Assembly (NCBI GenBank): GCA_016869735.1
Contig: VGDL01000006.1
Span: 29,784-93,783, forward strand
DNA: 64,000 nucleotides
Reading direction: 5' to 3'
DNA from: Alphaproteobacteria bacterium
Lineage (GTDB): Bacteria; Pseudomonadota; Alphaproteobacteria; Acetobacterales; Acetobacteraceae
Shown here: positions 26,870 through 35,782 of the stretch, one piece after another
Layout of the letters: each line of letters begins with the position of its first letter
How positions within the stretch are numbered: position 1 is the first letter of the stretch
The notes under the pieces: generated by a model
Databases searched by the model: none
What the model was told of the DNA's origin: nothing
What the model saw: the letters and a program-made list of their open reading frames with translations, nothing else
Program-made: the position numbers and the translations under genes

Positions 26870-27931
26870 ATGTCTCAGCAATTGCTGCTTAACGGCATTG
26901 TTCATAGCTATGGCGCCTCTCGCGCCGTGGATGACGTGACGCTTGAAGTGAAGGCAGGCGAATTGATCGCGCTGCTCGGCCCCTCTGGCTGCGGCAAAAC
27001 CACTTTGCTTCGTATTGTCGCCGGCTTCATCCGCCAGGCTGCCGGCCAGGTGGTGATTGGGGATCGCACGGTGGATGATCTCCCGCCCAATCTGCGCGAA
27101 GTTGGCATTGTGTTTCAAAACTACGCGCTGTTCCCGCATATGACGGTGGCCGAGAATATCGCCTATGGTCTGGTGGCACGCGGTGTGGGCAAGGCAGATC
27201 AACGCGCGCGGGTGGCTGAAATGCTGGCCACCGTCCGCATGGAAGGCTTTGCGGATCGGAAGCCCCGGCAATTATCAGGCGGGCAGCAGCAGCGCATTGC
27301 GCTGGCGCGCGCCTTGGCAGTGCAGCCGCGAATTTTGCTCCTGGATGAACCTTTTGCCGCGCTGGACAAGAATTTGCGGCTTGATATGCAAATCGAAATC
27401 AAGCGCCTGCAGCGCCAATTTGGCCTGACAGCCATTCTGGTCACGCACGATCAGGAAGAAGCCATGTCCATCGCCGATCGTATTGCGGTGATGAATAGCG
27501 GCAGGATCGAACAATTGGGCAGCCCGGTCGCGATTTATGACGCGCCTGCAACCCCCTTCGTCAATAGCTTTATCGGATCATCCAATATCCTTGATGGCGT
27601 GGTCGAAGATGGCCGGATCAGGCTTTCCGTGGGCGCAGTGCTGCCATGCAAGGCGCCTGATCTGCCGCAAGGCAAGGCGGTTCAGGTTTCCATCAGGGCG
27701 GAGCAATTGATGCTGGTGCGCGATGCCGCGCCGGATCGCTTCCCGGTAACGCTTACGCTCAGCCTGCCGATTGGTGGGCAGCTTATTCATGATGTCGCGG
27801 CTTCGGATGGCACTACGCTCAAGATCGCGACCGCGCGGCATCCGGGGGATGCTTCCTCGCTTCCGGGCACTTGGCATTGCGCGCTGACACCTGAAGCGCG
27901 TCCTTCGATCTTTCCTCAACCCACCCCGTAA
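26870..27931 (+). CDS. ABC transporter ATP-binding protein (PotA-like, polyamine/Fe3+ type)
   Basis: 353 residues from ATG 26870. Walker A GPSGCGKTT near residue 41, signature LSGGQQQR, Walker B ILLLDEPFAALD, H-loop VTHDQEEA. The C-terminal TOBE-type domain (SIRAEQLMLVRD) is present. It forms an importer with the binding protein and two permeases that follow directly. Substrate class by family: spermidine/putrescine, thiamine, iron or phosphonate (2-aminoethylphosphonate importers belong here too). Confidence 0.92.
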   Translation: MSQQLLLNGIVHSYGASRAVDDVTLEVKAGELIALLGPSGCGKTTLLRIVAGFIRQAAGQVVIGDRTVDDLPPNLREVGIVFQNYALFPHMTVAENIAYGLVARGVGKADQRARVAEMLATVRMEGFADRKPRQLSGGQQQRIALARALAVQPRILLLDEPFAALDKNLRLDMQIEIKRLQRQFGLTAILVTHDQEEAMSIADRIAVMNSGRIEQLGSPVAIYDAPATPFVNSFIGSSNILDGVVEDGRIRLSVGAVLPCKAPDLPQGKAVQVSIRAEQLMLVRDAAPDRFPVTLTLSLPIGGQLIHDVAASDGTTLKIATARHPGDASSLPGTWHCALTPEARPSIFPQPTP

Positions 27932-27949
27932 ACCCTCAGGAGAATTCCC

Positions 27950-28963
27950 ATGGCTTCCAGACGTCTTTTCCTCGCCGGCATGGCCGGCGTGCTCGCGGCA
28001 CCAAGTATTGCGCGCGCTTCCGGTTCCATGACGGCCGCGATCTATCCCGGCACCTGGGATGAAGCCTATCGCGCCATCGTCGCCCCGCTTTTGCGTCAGA
28101 ACCATAATGTGAATGTCGCTTTTGAACCGCTTTTCGCGGTGGACCAGGTGGCGAAGGTGCGCGCCGCGCGTGGTGTCGCGCCTTTTGATTGCTTCGTGCT
28201 GGACCCTGGGCCGGCGGCAGCTGCGCGCCAAGCCGGTTTGTTTGAGCAGATTGACCCGAAACTTATAACCAATGCGGGCAATCTGCCGGCCGGCATGCTG
28301 ACGGCGGATTCAGCGACAGTGAATGTTCAGGTCGTTGGCATTTGCTACAACCCGAAAAAATTCCCCGAGCCGCCGAAAAGCTGGGCCGATCTGTTCCGCT
28401 CCCCCTATGTGGAACGTCTTGGCCTCACGGGGTTTCAGACCACCTTCGGCACGGTATCGCTGATTGAAATGGCGAAGGTTTTCGGTGGTTCCACCACCAA
28501 TGTTGAACCAATTTTCGCCAAGCTGAAGGAAGTGCTGCCCAAGGTTGCCGCCGTGTCCACGCCGGCCGCCCTGCCGGGGCTGTTCCAGCAAGGCCAGATC
28601 GACATCATGTATACCAACACCAACAATGCGGCGACCTTGAAGGGCCGTGGTGTTGATATTGCCTTTGTGGCACCAACCGAAGGCGCGATCACCTTTGCCA
28701 CCACGCTTCACATTGTGAAAGGCGCTGAGAACAAGGCCAATGCGCATCGCTATATTGATGCGGCCCTTTCGGCGGACGCGCAAAGCAAGCTGCAATTGTC
28801 GCCCTTCAACATGATTCCGGTGAACAAGGATGTGCAGCTGGCCCCCAATCTGGACATCAAATCGCTTGATGAATTGTCCAAGATGGTCACGCATGATTGG
28901 AATGTGATCAATCCGCGCCGCGCTGGCTGGATTGATCGCTTCAACCGCGAAATCACGAAGTAA
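27950..28963 (+). CDS. Extracellular binding protein of the polyamine/iron-type ABC importer
   Basis: 337 residues. Twin-arginine-like signal (SRRLFLAGMAGVLAAPSIARA), then MTAAIYPGTWDEAYRAIVAPLL and CYNPKKFPEPPKSWADLF, typical of family-1 receptors (PotD/AfuA/PhnS type). AGGAGA lies upstream of the ATG. Second gene of the four-gene importer. Confidence 0.9.
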   Translation: MASRRLFLAGMAGVLAAPSIARASGSMTAAIYPGTWDEAYRAIVAPLLRQNHNVNVAFEPLFAVDQVAKVRAARGVAPFDCFVLDPGPAAAARQAGLFEQIDPKLITNAGNLPAGMLTADSATVNVQVVGICYNPKKFPEPPKSWADLFRSPYVERLGLTGFQTTFGTVSLIEMAKVFGGSTTNVEPIFAKLKEVLPKVAAVSTPAALPGLFQQGQIDIMYTNTNNAATLKGRGVDIAFVAPTEGAITFATTLHIVKGAENKANAHRYIDAALSADAQSKLQLSPFNMIPVNKDVQLAPNLDIKSLDELSKMVTHDWNVINPRRAGWIDRFNREITK

Positions 28964-28967
28964 CATC

Positions 28968-29801
28968 ATGCGTGCAGCAGCGGTGGATTGGCGCCTGGCC
29001 GCGCCTTTGGGGATTGTCTATCTCGCGCTTTTTGCGGCACCGCTGCTGTTATTGCTTGGCATATCGCTCCATGCTGATCAGGATTTGCAGCAATGGGGGC
29101 TGGATAACTGGACGAAGTTCTGGGGCGATGCCTTCTATCGCGGCGTCGTCTGGGATACACTTCGCCTTGGCGTGGCCGCGGTTTTGGTGACCTCTCTTTT
29201 TGCCTGGCCATTGGCCCTGTTTTTTTGCAACGCCAGCCCGCGCACGCAGAAGGTGCTGATTTTTATCATCCTGCTGCCGCTGCTCACATCTGTGGTCATT
29301 CGCACCTTCGCCTGGATTGTGATCCTGGCGCGGGAAGGCTTGGTCAACCAAGTGGCGCTGGCGCTTGGCCTAAGCGCCACACCGCTAAGGCTTTTGCAGA
29401 CGGAAACCGGGCTTGTCCTGGCGCTGATGCAAATCGAAATGCCGTTGATGCTGCTGCCGTTGATCTCCGTAATGCGCGGGCTTGATCCAAACCTGCTGGA
29501 TGCTTCCCGCGCGCTTGGGGCAGGGATGTGGCGGAGCTTTTTCCGCGTTATTCTGCCGCTCAGCCTGCCTGGTTGGATTGCGGGCGCGACGCTGGTTTTC
29601 GCTTCCGCCTGCACCGCCTTTATTTCACAATCTGTCATAGGTGGCGCAAGGCTTGTCTATTTGCCATCGCTGATCTGGCAGCAGGCCATGGTGGTTTATG
29701 ATTGGCCCTTTGCCGCCGTTTGTTCCGTTACGCTGCTGCTGACCGTGCTGGCCGGCATCATGATGCTGAATTGGCTTGGCCGCTACGCAAGGACCGATTG
29801 A
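28968..29801 (+). CDS. ABC importer permease (PotB-like)
   Basis: 277 residues from ATG 28968, four bases after the binding-protein stop. Six membrane segments; the EAA loop region reads LDASRALGAGMWRSFFRVILPLSLPG, characteristic of the PotB/CysW family. Third gene of the importer. Confidence 0.92.
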   Translation: MRAAAVDWRLAAPLGIVYLALFAAPLLLLLGISLHADQDLQQWGLDNWTKFWGDAFYRGVVWDTLRLGVAAVLVTSLFAWPLALFFCNASPRTQKVLIFIILLPLLTSVVIRTFAWIVILAREGLVNQVALALGLSATPLRLLQTETGLVLALMQIEMPLMLLPLISVMRGLDPNLLDASRALGAGMWRSFFRVILPLSLPGWIAGATLVFASACTAFISQSVIGGARLVYLPSLIWQQAMVVYDWPFAAVCSVTLLLTVLAGIMMLNWLGRYARTD

Positions 29802-29804
29802 ATA

Positions 29805-30626
29805 ATGAGCCAGCGCCGCACCTTTGCTGATCAAAGCTTTTCCTGTGTTTTTGGTGGGCTGACCCTGCTTGGGCTGCTGATCCTGGTTGGCCCGGTTTTC
29901 ATCGTGCTGATCACAAGCTTCACCACATCGGCATCCTTGCGGTTTCCGCCGCCTGAATTGTCACTCAAATGGTATCAGGCCCTGTTCGATACCACGCAAT
30001 CCGCGCATATCCATCGTGCGGCGGGCAATTCGCTGTGGGTGGCCAGCATGGCGACCTTGGGGGCGAGTATTCTTGCTGTGCTTGCCGCACTCGCCATTGG
30101 GCGTTCGCGCCGACCTGCGGCACGCGCCTTGGAAGCAAGCTTCCTGTCACCGCTGATCCTGCCGTCACTGGCCTATGGTTTGGCGACGCTGATGTTCTTT
30201 GCGCTGCTCGGGCTGCGCCCATCGCTTACGCATTTGATCGGCGGGCATTTGGTGGTGATTGCGCCCTTTGTGTTTCGGACCACCTTGGCGACCGTCACGC
30301 AATTGGAACCGGCGCTTTTGGAAAGCTCGGCCAGTTTGGGGGCAGGGCGCTTCATGACCTTCCGGCGCATCACGCTCCCCTTGATTGCCCCTGGTATTTT
30401 CGCCGGCGCCTTTCTGGCCTTTGTGGCTTCCATGGATAATGTGCCTGTTTCGCTTTTCCTTTCCAGCGCACGCACGGATATGCTGCCCATCCGCATGTGG
30501 GGCATGATGGAAAGCACGCTGGATGTGCGCGTGGCCGCCGTTTCCGGCGTGCTTATTCTGGTGATTTTGGTGCTGATGTTCGTGATGGATCGGCTAACCG
30601 GCCTTACCCGGCGGATGAGTTTTTAG
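29805..30626 (+). CDS. ABC importer permease (PotC-like)
   Basis: 273 residues, six membrane segments, EAA loop LESSASLGAGRFMTFRRITLPLIAPG. Start three bases after the PotB-like gene. Completes the ATPase, receptor, permease, permease set; no catabolic gene follows on this strand. Confidence 0.92.
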   Translation: MSQRRTFADQSFSCVFGGLTLLGLLILVGPVFIVLITSFTTSASLRFPPPELSLKWYQALFDTTQSAHIHRAAGNSLWVASMATLGASILAVLAALAIGRSRRPAARALEASFLSPLILPSLAYGLATLMFFALLGLRPSLTHLIGGHLVVIAPFVFRTTLATVTQLEPALLESSASLGAGRFMTFRRITLPLIAPGIFAGAFLAFVASMDNVPVSLFLSSARTDMLPIRMWGMMESTLDVRVAAVSGVLILVILVLMFVMDRLTGLTRRMSF

Positions 30627-30663
30627 GCCTTTTGAGTTTCGGTCTGGGCGTGTGCAATGAGAT

Positions 30664-31620
30664 TTAACTTGTGCCTTTGTTGAGCTGTCCAGCGATGCGC
30701 CCATCTATCAGCGACAGGCCAAATCCAATGAGGCCCATGCCGATGAAATGCTTGCTTTCCAAGCTTTCACCAAGAAAAAAACTGCCGAGTAGAATGGCGC
30801 TGACGGGAATAAGAAACGTCACCAAAAGCAGATTGGTGGCGCCCGCTGCAGCGAGAATTCGAAAATAGAGAATATAGGCCAGCGCAGTCGAAGCGACACC
30901 AATCGCGAGCAGGGCAGCCCAGGTGCCAAGACTGGGTGTCGTCAGAGTCCAGGGGTGATCCAGCATCAGTACAAGCGGTAGCATCAGCAGGCTTGAAGCG
31001 GTGACCTGGCCGGTCGCCGTTGCCAAAGGCGGTACACCCATGCGTTTGAAGCGCCGACCAAACACGCCAGCAATAGCGTAGGAAAGCGCGGCGGCCAGGC
31101 AGGCCAATTGTGCCAAAAGACCGGTGCCCAAACCTGCGAGCCACTCGGCTCCAAGCATCAGGGTCACGCCCAGGAGCCCCAGCCCCACGCCCACCAACTT
31201 GCTCGCGCTCAATTTTTCATCGCGCGTCAGGAAATGTGCGACAATCACAGTGAAAAGCGGCGTGGTGGCATTGAGAATGGCGACCAAGCCACTGGCGATA
31301 TGATGCTGCCCCCAAACGAAGAGTGCGAAGGGAATGGCATTGTTCAAAAGCCCCATACCGAAAAAGGCCGGCCAAAGCCCGGTTATGCGCGGCATGCGAA
31401 TATGCAGAAGCGCAAGCATGACCCATAGCGACACGGCTGCAATGCCAACGCGTGCCAGCACAATGGTGAGCGAAGGCAATTCCCTCACCGCGATGCCGTT
31501 GAAAAAAAAGGACCCGCCCCAAAGCACGGATAGCGCAATAAGCATGACCCATTCCTTGGCGCCCATGGAAGCCTTGGTCTGCGACACGGATGGCGGCTGC
31601 GCCATGGGCGTTTCTTTCAT
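30664..31620 (-). CDS. EamA/DMT-family exporter
   Basis: 318 residues, ten predicted membrane segments in two EamA repeats (VLWGGSFFFNGIAVRELPSLTIVLAR; ALSYAIAGVFGRRFK). Likely exports metabolites such as amino acids. ATG 31620 is chosen; GTG 31638 upstream and ATG 31605 downstream are alternatives. It stands alone, converging on the polyamine-type operon. Confidence 0.88.
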   Translation of the reverse strand: MKETPMAQPPSVSQTKASMGAKEWVMLIALSVLWGGSFFFNGIAVRELPSLTIVLARVGIAAVSLWVMLALLHIRMPRITGLWPAFFGMGLLNNAIPFALFVWGQHHIASGLVAILNATTPLFTVIVAHFLTRDEKLSASKLVGVGLGLLGVTLMLGAEWLAGLGTGLLAQLACLAAALSYAIAGVFGRRFKRMGVPPLATATGQVTASSLLMLPLVLMLDHPWTLTTPSLGTWAALLAIGVASTALAYILYFRILAAAGATNLLLVTFLIPVSAILLGSFFLGESLESKHFIGMGLIGFGLSLIDGRIAGQLNKGTS

Positions 31621-31710
31621 TATGGAGTGGCTAACCACTAATGCCGCCTTTTCGGTTGCACCATCCGTTTCTTGCCTTGACTTGACTGGGCTATCTCTTT
31701 GAGACGCCAG

Positions 31711-32322
31711 CTACGTCAGCAATACCCCATGCTGCCGCAAAAACCCGAGCAAGGGCAGCAAGGGCAGGCCCAATATCGCCGGCTGGTCGCCCTCAATCCG
31801 GTCAAACAATTGCGCGCCATGGCCTTCCAACCGATAGGCGCCAACGGAAGAAAGCAAGGCCTCACCCTCGGCGGCCAAATAGGCTTCCAGAAACGCATCC
31901 GAGAAATCGCGCATCGTCAAACGCGGCTTCGCTACATGCTGCCAGATGCGCTGCCCACCACGATGGCAGACCAAGGCGGTGACCAATTCATGCTGGCGTG
32001 CGCGCAGGCGCTGCAAATGGGCGCGTGCCGCTGCCATATCGGGTGGCTTGTCGAACCAGGCGCCTTCGCAAACCAGTAATTGATCGGCACCAATCACAAG
32101 CGCATCCGTTGCCTGCATGGCCACGCGTTCGGCCTTGGCGTCCGCCAGGATCAACGCCGCATCATCGGGCGAAATGCCTTCGGCCTGCGCGGCTTCCTTG
32201 ATGGCGGCTTCATCCACGCCCGCCACGCAGGTTTCGAACCGCAGCCCGGCGCCTTCAAGCACGGCGCGCCGTGCCGTGGATGCTGACGCAAGAATAAGTG
32301 CGGGCGTTGCCGCCTGAATCAC
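31711..32322 (-). CDS. maf: Maf-family nucleotide pyrophosphatase
   Basis: 203 residues. Starts with the Maf motif LILASASTARRAVLEGAG and contains VIGADQLLVCEG, KP (residues about 91-92) and the late RIEGDQPAILGLPLLPLLGFL. Maf proteins hydrolyse non-canonical nucleoside triphosphates (dTTP, UTP, m7GTP types). GTG 32322 overlaps the preceding stop (GTGA), coupling it to the Bug-protein gene, an unusual partner. Confidence 0.9.
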   Translation of the reverse strand: MIQAATPALILASASTARRAVLEGAGLRFETCVAGVDEAAIKEAAQAEGISPDDAALILADAKAERVAMQATDALVIGADQLLVCEGAWFDKPPDMAAARAHLQRLRARQHELVTALVCHRGGQRIWQHVAKPRLTMRDFSDAFLEAYLAAEGEALLSSVGAYRLEGHGAQLFDRIEGDQPAILGLPLLPLLGFLRQHGVLLT

Positions 32323-33260
32323 TGCCGCGCTTCCGGGCGCAGGCCCAATGCCGCTTCCGCGCCCGCCGCTGCCGCCAGATAGGCAGCGTATGCATCGCTG
32401 CCGCGCAAATCCTCGGTCATGCCAAGGCGCGTCATCACGGCTTTCACGGAAGGGGTGCGCAGCGCTGCCGAGAAAGCGGCTTCCAGCCTTTGGCGTTCCC
32501 CTGCCGGCATATTGGGTGGGCCGATCAGCCCGAAGGGAGCAGTTTCCGTCAGCGCATAGCCAAGTTCAACCAGGGTTGGCACATCGGGCCAGCGCGGATT
32601 GCGCTGCGGGGACCACAGCGTCAGCCAGCGCGCTTCGCCATTTTCCACCGCCACATGCAGCCGCGTACCGCCCGCCAATACGTCGAGATCGCCCGCCATC
32701 AGCGCTTCCACGCCATCCGCCGTACCACGGAATGGCAGGTGAACGGCCTGGATATTCTCCTTCGCCATCAGCCGCGCCATGGTGACGTGACCAACCGAAC
32801 CATTGCCCGCGCTGCCAAAGGAAAGCTGGCCCGGCTTTTCACGCGCTTCGGCGATGAAATCGCGCCAGCCGCCGGGAAAACGATCTGCCTTGGCAATCAC
32901 GCCATAGGTGCCACCCGCCAGGCACATGATGGGCGTGGCATCGCGCCCCATGGTGAAATCCACGCCGCGTTCCACCAAGGCCCGCAGCGTGACCACCGGA
33001 AACAGCATCAGCACGGATCCATCCGGCGGCGCTGCCCGTAATTGCGCCAAAAGCCGAAGCCCGGTGCGGCTTGGCTTATTCTCCAGCTGAATTTCCTTCC
33101 CCAAAGCCTTGCCGGCGGATTTGGCGAGGGCGCGGATCAGCTGATCTGTTGCACCGCCCTCCGCAAAGGGCACCAGCAAAGTGATGCTATTGCGCTCAGC
33201 CTGCACCAGTGATGGCGCGGCAAGCAGCCCGGCACTGGCCAAAAACAGCCTGCGCTTCAC
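32319..33260 (-). CDS. Bug/TctC-like solute-binding protein (divergent)
   Basis: 313 residues. Signal peptide KRRLFLASAGLLAAPSLVQAE, then SITLLVPFAEGGATDQLI, ENKPSRTGLRLL and LSFGSAGNGSVGHVTMARL. It is more divergent than the other three copies (no AGAGG segment). It is locked by overlapping starts and stops between an HD hydrolase and maf, so it is probably expressed as part of that operon. Confidence 0.88.
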   Translation of the reverse strand: MKRRLFLASAGLLAAPSLVQAERNSITLLVPFAEGGATDQLIRALAKSAGKALGKEIQLENKPSRTGLRLLAQLRAAPPDGSVLMLFPVVTLRALVERGVDFTMGRDATPIMCLAGGTYGVIAKADRFPGGWRDFIAEAREKPGQLSFGSAGNGSVGHVTMARLMAKENIQAVHLPFRGTADGVEALMAGDLDVLAGGTRLHVAVENGEARWLTLWSPQRNPRWPDVPTLVELGYALTETAPFGLIGPPNMPAGERQRLEAAFSAALRTPSVKAVMTRLGMTEDLRGSDAYAAYLAAAAGAEAALGLRPEARQ

Positions 33261-33808
33261 GGCACTTCGCTCGCCAGCCGCGTCAGGGCGGCGCGATAGG
33301 TTGTGTCAAACAACGCATCCAGCCCAGGGTTCACCCCCTTCAACCCCGCTGCCACGCGCCCCGCCCAGCCGACATATTCAATGCGGCGCGCATGGTTCCA
33401 ATTCGCCGGTGGGCTATCGAAGATGGAACGCAAATTCGCGATTTTATCAGCAAGTTTCAACTGCTTTGCCGCTTCGCTATGCTTTGGCGCCTGGCTGATT
33501 TGCAAGGCCTTCCGAATTTCCTTGGGTTTTTCCTTATCATCGGTCGCTTCCGCCACCAAGCCCGCAATGATCGGGCCGAAAGCTGCCACAAGATCTTCAT
33601 CTGTCGTTTCGGTATCTTCCACCGTATCATGCAGCAGCCCGGCCAGGATGGCTTCCTCCGGCGCGCCATGTTCGGCGAGGATCGCGGCAACCTCGATCAC
33701 GTGATTCACATAAGGCTCGGCCGCCGCGCCCTTGCGCACCTGCCCGGCATGGGCGCGGGCGGCGAAAAGCGAAGCGCGCAAAACCTGTGCTGTAAAACTG
33801 GCTTCCAT
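33257..33808 (-). CDS. HD-domain hydrolase, MESH1-like ((p)ppGpp hydrolase candidate)
   Basis: 183 residues, single HD domain. Motifs match the hydrolase half of RelA/SpoT and small alarmone hydrolases: ARAHAGQVRKG, YVNHVIEVAAIL, LAGLLHDTVEDT (HD) and LKLADKIANLRSI. No synthetase, TGS or ACT domain is present. The predicted role is Mn-dependent removal of the 3'-pyrophosphate of ppGpp. First gene of a three-gene unit with the Bug receptor and maf. Confidence 0.88.
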   Translation of the reverse strand: MEASFTAQVLRASLFAARAHAGQVRKGAAAEPYVNHVIEVAAILAEHGAPEEAILAGLLHDTVEDTETTDEDLVAAFGPIIAGLVAEATDDKEKPKEIRKALQISQAPKHSEAAKQLKLADKIANLRSIFDSPPANWNHARRIEYVGWAGRVAAGLKGVNPGLDALFDTTYRAALTRLASEVP

Positions 33809-33879
33809 AATGATTTTTACTAGCGCCCCAGGGGAAAACCGAAAAGGGGCGCCGCAATCAGCAGCGCAGCGGGGCCGGT

Positions 33880-34506
33880 TCAGGGGGGTGCCACCGCTAC
33901 CTCAAGCCTCAGCAGCGGCACATCGCGCCCGATCCATTGTTCTGATCGGATCAGGACCCGATCGGCGGCGCGCAACCAGAAGCGATTGGTGAAGGCCACC
34001 GCACCCTCACAGATTTCAACACGTTCAATCACGCCGCCAATGGCGGGCTCCTCAGGCTCGATCCGGCATTGCACCATCTGGCCAAAGCGCATTTGTTCTG
34101 GCCGGCCATCAGCGCCGGCAAGATCAAGGCTAAGGGCGATCCGCAGCGGCCCGGGGCCAAGCGGGGCAGGGCGGCGCAGCGGGTCATCCCCAATTGGCGC
34201 GCTGGCGAGCAGCAGCGTGGGCAGACCCGCGGTCGCCACTACGCGCGCAGCTTCGGTCACGAAGACAAACCCGTCATCCATCCGCCAGAAAAGTCGCCCG
34301 CCTTCCGCGCGCACCGGGCGCGCTGGCCCGGCATCCTGGTCAAGCTCCGCCCAAAGCGCCCGGCCCGGCGGCGGCGCGGTCAACGGCGCCAGTTGTTCGG
34401 GCGGCACCATTTGGCCCGCCGGCGGGGAGCCACCGGTCAGGCCCGCCCCGCCCAGCACGCCGCAACCGCCCAGGATCAGGGCCCATAATAATGCCGCTGC
34501 CTTCAT
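33880..34506 (-). CDS. Putative outer-membrane lipoprotein (YjbF/GfcB-like)
   Basis: 208 residues. Signal with lipobox (LLWALILGGCG, Cys near residue 15). The body contains GGRLFWRMDDGFVFVTEAARVVATAGLP, reminiscent of YjbF-family lipoproteins linked to capsule/exopolysaccharide export, but I am not certain of the family. No yjbEGH partners are adjacent. Divergent from the CBS-domain gene. Confidence 0.7.
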   Translation of the reverse strand: MKAAALLWALILGGCGVLGGAGLTGGSPPAGQMVPPEQLAPLTAPPPGRALWAELDQDAGPARPVRAEGGRLFWRMDDGFVFVTEAARVVATAGLPTLLLASAPIGDDPLRRPAPLGPGPLRIALSLDLAGADGRPEQMRFGQMVQCRIEPEEPAIGGVIERVEICEGAVAFTNRFWLRAADRVLIRSEQWIGRDVPLLRLEVAVAPP

Positions 34507-34554
34507 AAGTGCAGCTTCGCATATTCACCCGCTGGGTGCGAGAACTCTCTGCCA

Positions 34555-34568
34555 TTGACCTGGGTCAA
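34555..34568 (+). promoter_or_regulatory. FNR/Dnr-type box upstream of the CBS-domain gene
   Basis: TTGACCTGGGTCAA, a perfect 6-2-6 palindrome of the CRP/FNR-family form TTGA-N6-TCAA. If it acts as a class II site (centre at -41.5), the start would be near 34603, matching a possible -10 TAGGCT at 34591-34596 and a short leader with AGGAGG before ATG 34627. This suggests induction at low oxygen or by nitrogen oxides. Confidence 0.65.
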
Positions 34569-34626
34569 GAAGGACGCGGGTCGGCCCTTCTAGGCTGTTC
34601 TGGTCCAACAAGCAGGAGGTTAAGCC

Positions 34627-35325
34627 ATGGCCCAGCTCACAGCCCGCGATCTGATGACCAGCGACATCGTCACCGTGCCGCCGGAAACACCGGTTGGCGC
34701 CATGGCGCGGCTTTTGGCGGAACGCGGCATTTCCGCCGTGCCGGTTCTGGCCGCCGATGGCGCCTTGCTTGGCATGGTGACGGAGGCTGACCTGATCCGC
34801 CGCCTGGCCGGGGAGGAAGACCAGCCCGCCTCCTGGTTTAGCGGCCTGTTCGGGGACCCTGCGCGTGGCGCGGATCATTACGCCCGCACCCATGGTGCAA
34901 CGGCGCGCGATATCATGACCGAAAAGCTGGTGACGGTCGAACCTGATGTCACCGCCGCCCATGTGGCGCAAATCATGGAACAGCATGGCGTTCGCAGGGT
35001 ATTGGTGGTTACTGAAGGCCGCCTGCGCGGCATCATTAGCCGGGCCGATTTGCTGCGCGCCCTGTTGCTGCCGCCAGAAAAGGCGGAAGGCATCCCCGAT
35101 GAACGTATCCGCGCCGCCGGGCTGGCCGCCATGCGCAAGGAACCCTGGGCCGATACCTATTACGTCATGGTGGATGTGAAGGGTGGCGCCGTGACCTTCC
35201 ATGGCTTTTCCCGATCAGATGCCATCAAGCGGGGCCTTCGGGTCTTGGCAGAAGGTGTACCGGGGGTGAAATCGGTCTCGGATGAGACCCAGCCGCTGCC
35301 CATGTATCTTTACGCGGCAAGCTAG
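34627..35325 (+). CDS. Two-CBS-domain protein with C-terminal BON domain
   Basis: 232 residues. CBS motifs occur twice (ARDLMTSDIVTVPPETPVG; ARDIMTEKLVTVEPDVTAA), each ending in a nucleotide-binding-type segment (MVTEADLIRRL; IISRADLLRAL). Residues 160-232 look like a BON domain (VKGGAVTFHGFS...VPGVKSV). Such proteins sense adenosyl nucleotides and are often induced by microaerobiosis or stress. AGGAGG precedes the ATG and an FNR-type box lies 59 bp upstream. Confidence 0.92.
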   Translation: MAQLTARDLMTSDIVTVPPETPVGAMARLLAERGISAVPVLAADGALLGMVTEADLIRRLAGEEDQPASWFSGLFGDPARGADHYARTHGATARDIMTEKLVTVEPDVTAAHVAQIMEQHGVRRVLVVTEGRLRGIISRADLLRALLLPPEKAEGIPDERIRAAGLAAMRKEPWADTYYVMVDVKGGAVTFHGFSRSDAIKRGLRVLAEGVPGVKSVSDETQPLPMYLYAAS

Positions 35326-35509
35326 GCTGGATTGCGATTTTCTTGCCGGAAACTTGACCTATCCCCCATCTCAAGCCTAGGCCACCGCGTTAGCCTATGT
35401 TAAGCCGACGCCGCCGGGCGGGGTGGGGTGCGAGTCCCAGGCCATCGGGCAGCCAGCCATATTGTTTTGGGGAGTGCGGGCCAAGCCCCGCCAGATGGAG
35501 AGTTACGCG

Positions 35510-35749
35510 ATGAGCGATACCGCCGAGAAGGTCAAGAAGATCGTTGTCGAACACCTTGGCGTTGAAGAAGCGAAGGTGACCACTGAGGCATCCTTCATTG
35601 ACGACCTGGGCGCGGACAGCCTTGACACCGTTGAACTGGTGATGGCGTTCGAAGAAGCCTTCGGCGTGGAAATCCCGGATGATGCCGCCGAAAAGATCAC
35701 GACCGTCAAGGACGCGATCGACTATATCGAAAAGCACAAGGGCGCCTGA
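35510..35749 (+). CDS. acpP: Acyl carrier protein
   Basis: 79 residues from ATG 35510. The phosphopantetheine attachment site GADSLDTVE is intact and the protein is acidic as expected. It carries growing acyl chains in type II fatty-acid synthesis. The in-frame extension back to 35423 is not expected in this family. fabF follows after 33 bp, the usual acpP-fabF order. Confidence 0.97.
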   Translation: MSDTAEKVKKIVVEHLGVEEAKVTTEASFIDDLGADSLDTVELVMAFEEAFGVEIPDDAAEKITTVKDAIDYIEKHKGA

Positions 35750-35782
35750 GCGCCCCTTCGCTGGTCCAACGGGGAAACGCGC

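Noticed and set aside
35418..35440. tRNA-like T arm (GGGGTGCGAGTCCC) upstream of acpP
   Set aside because: No acceptor stem, D arm or anticodon arm can be built around it.
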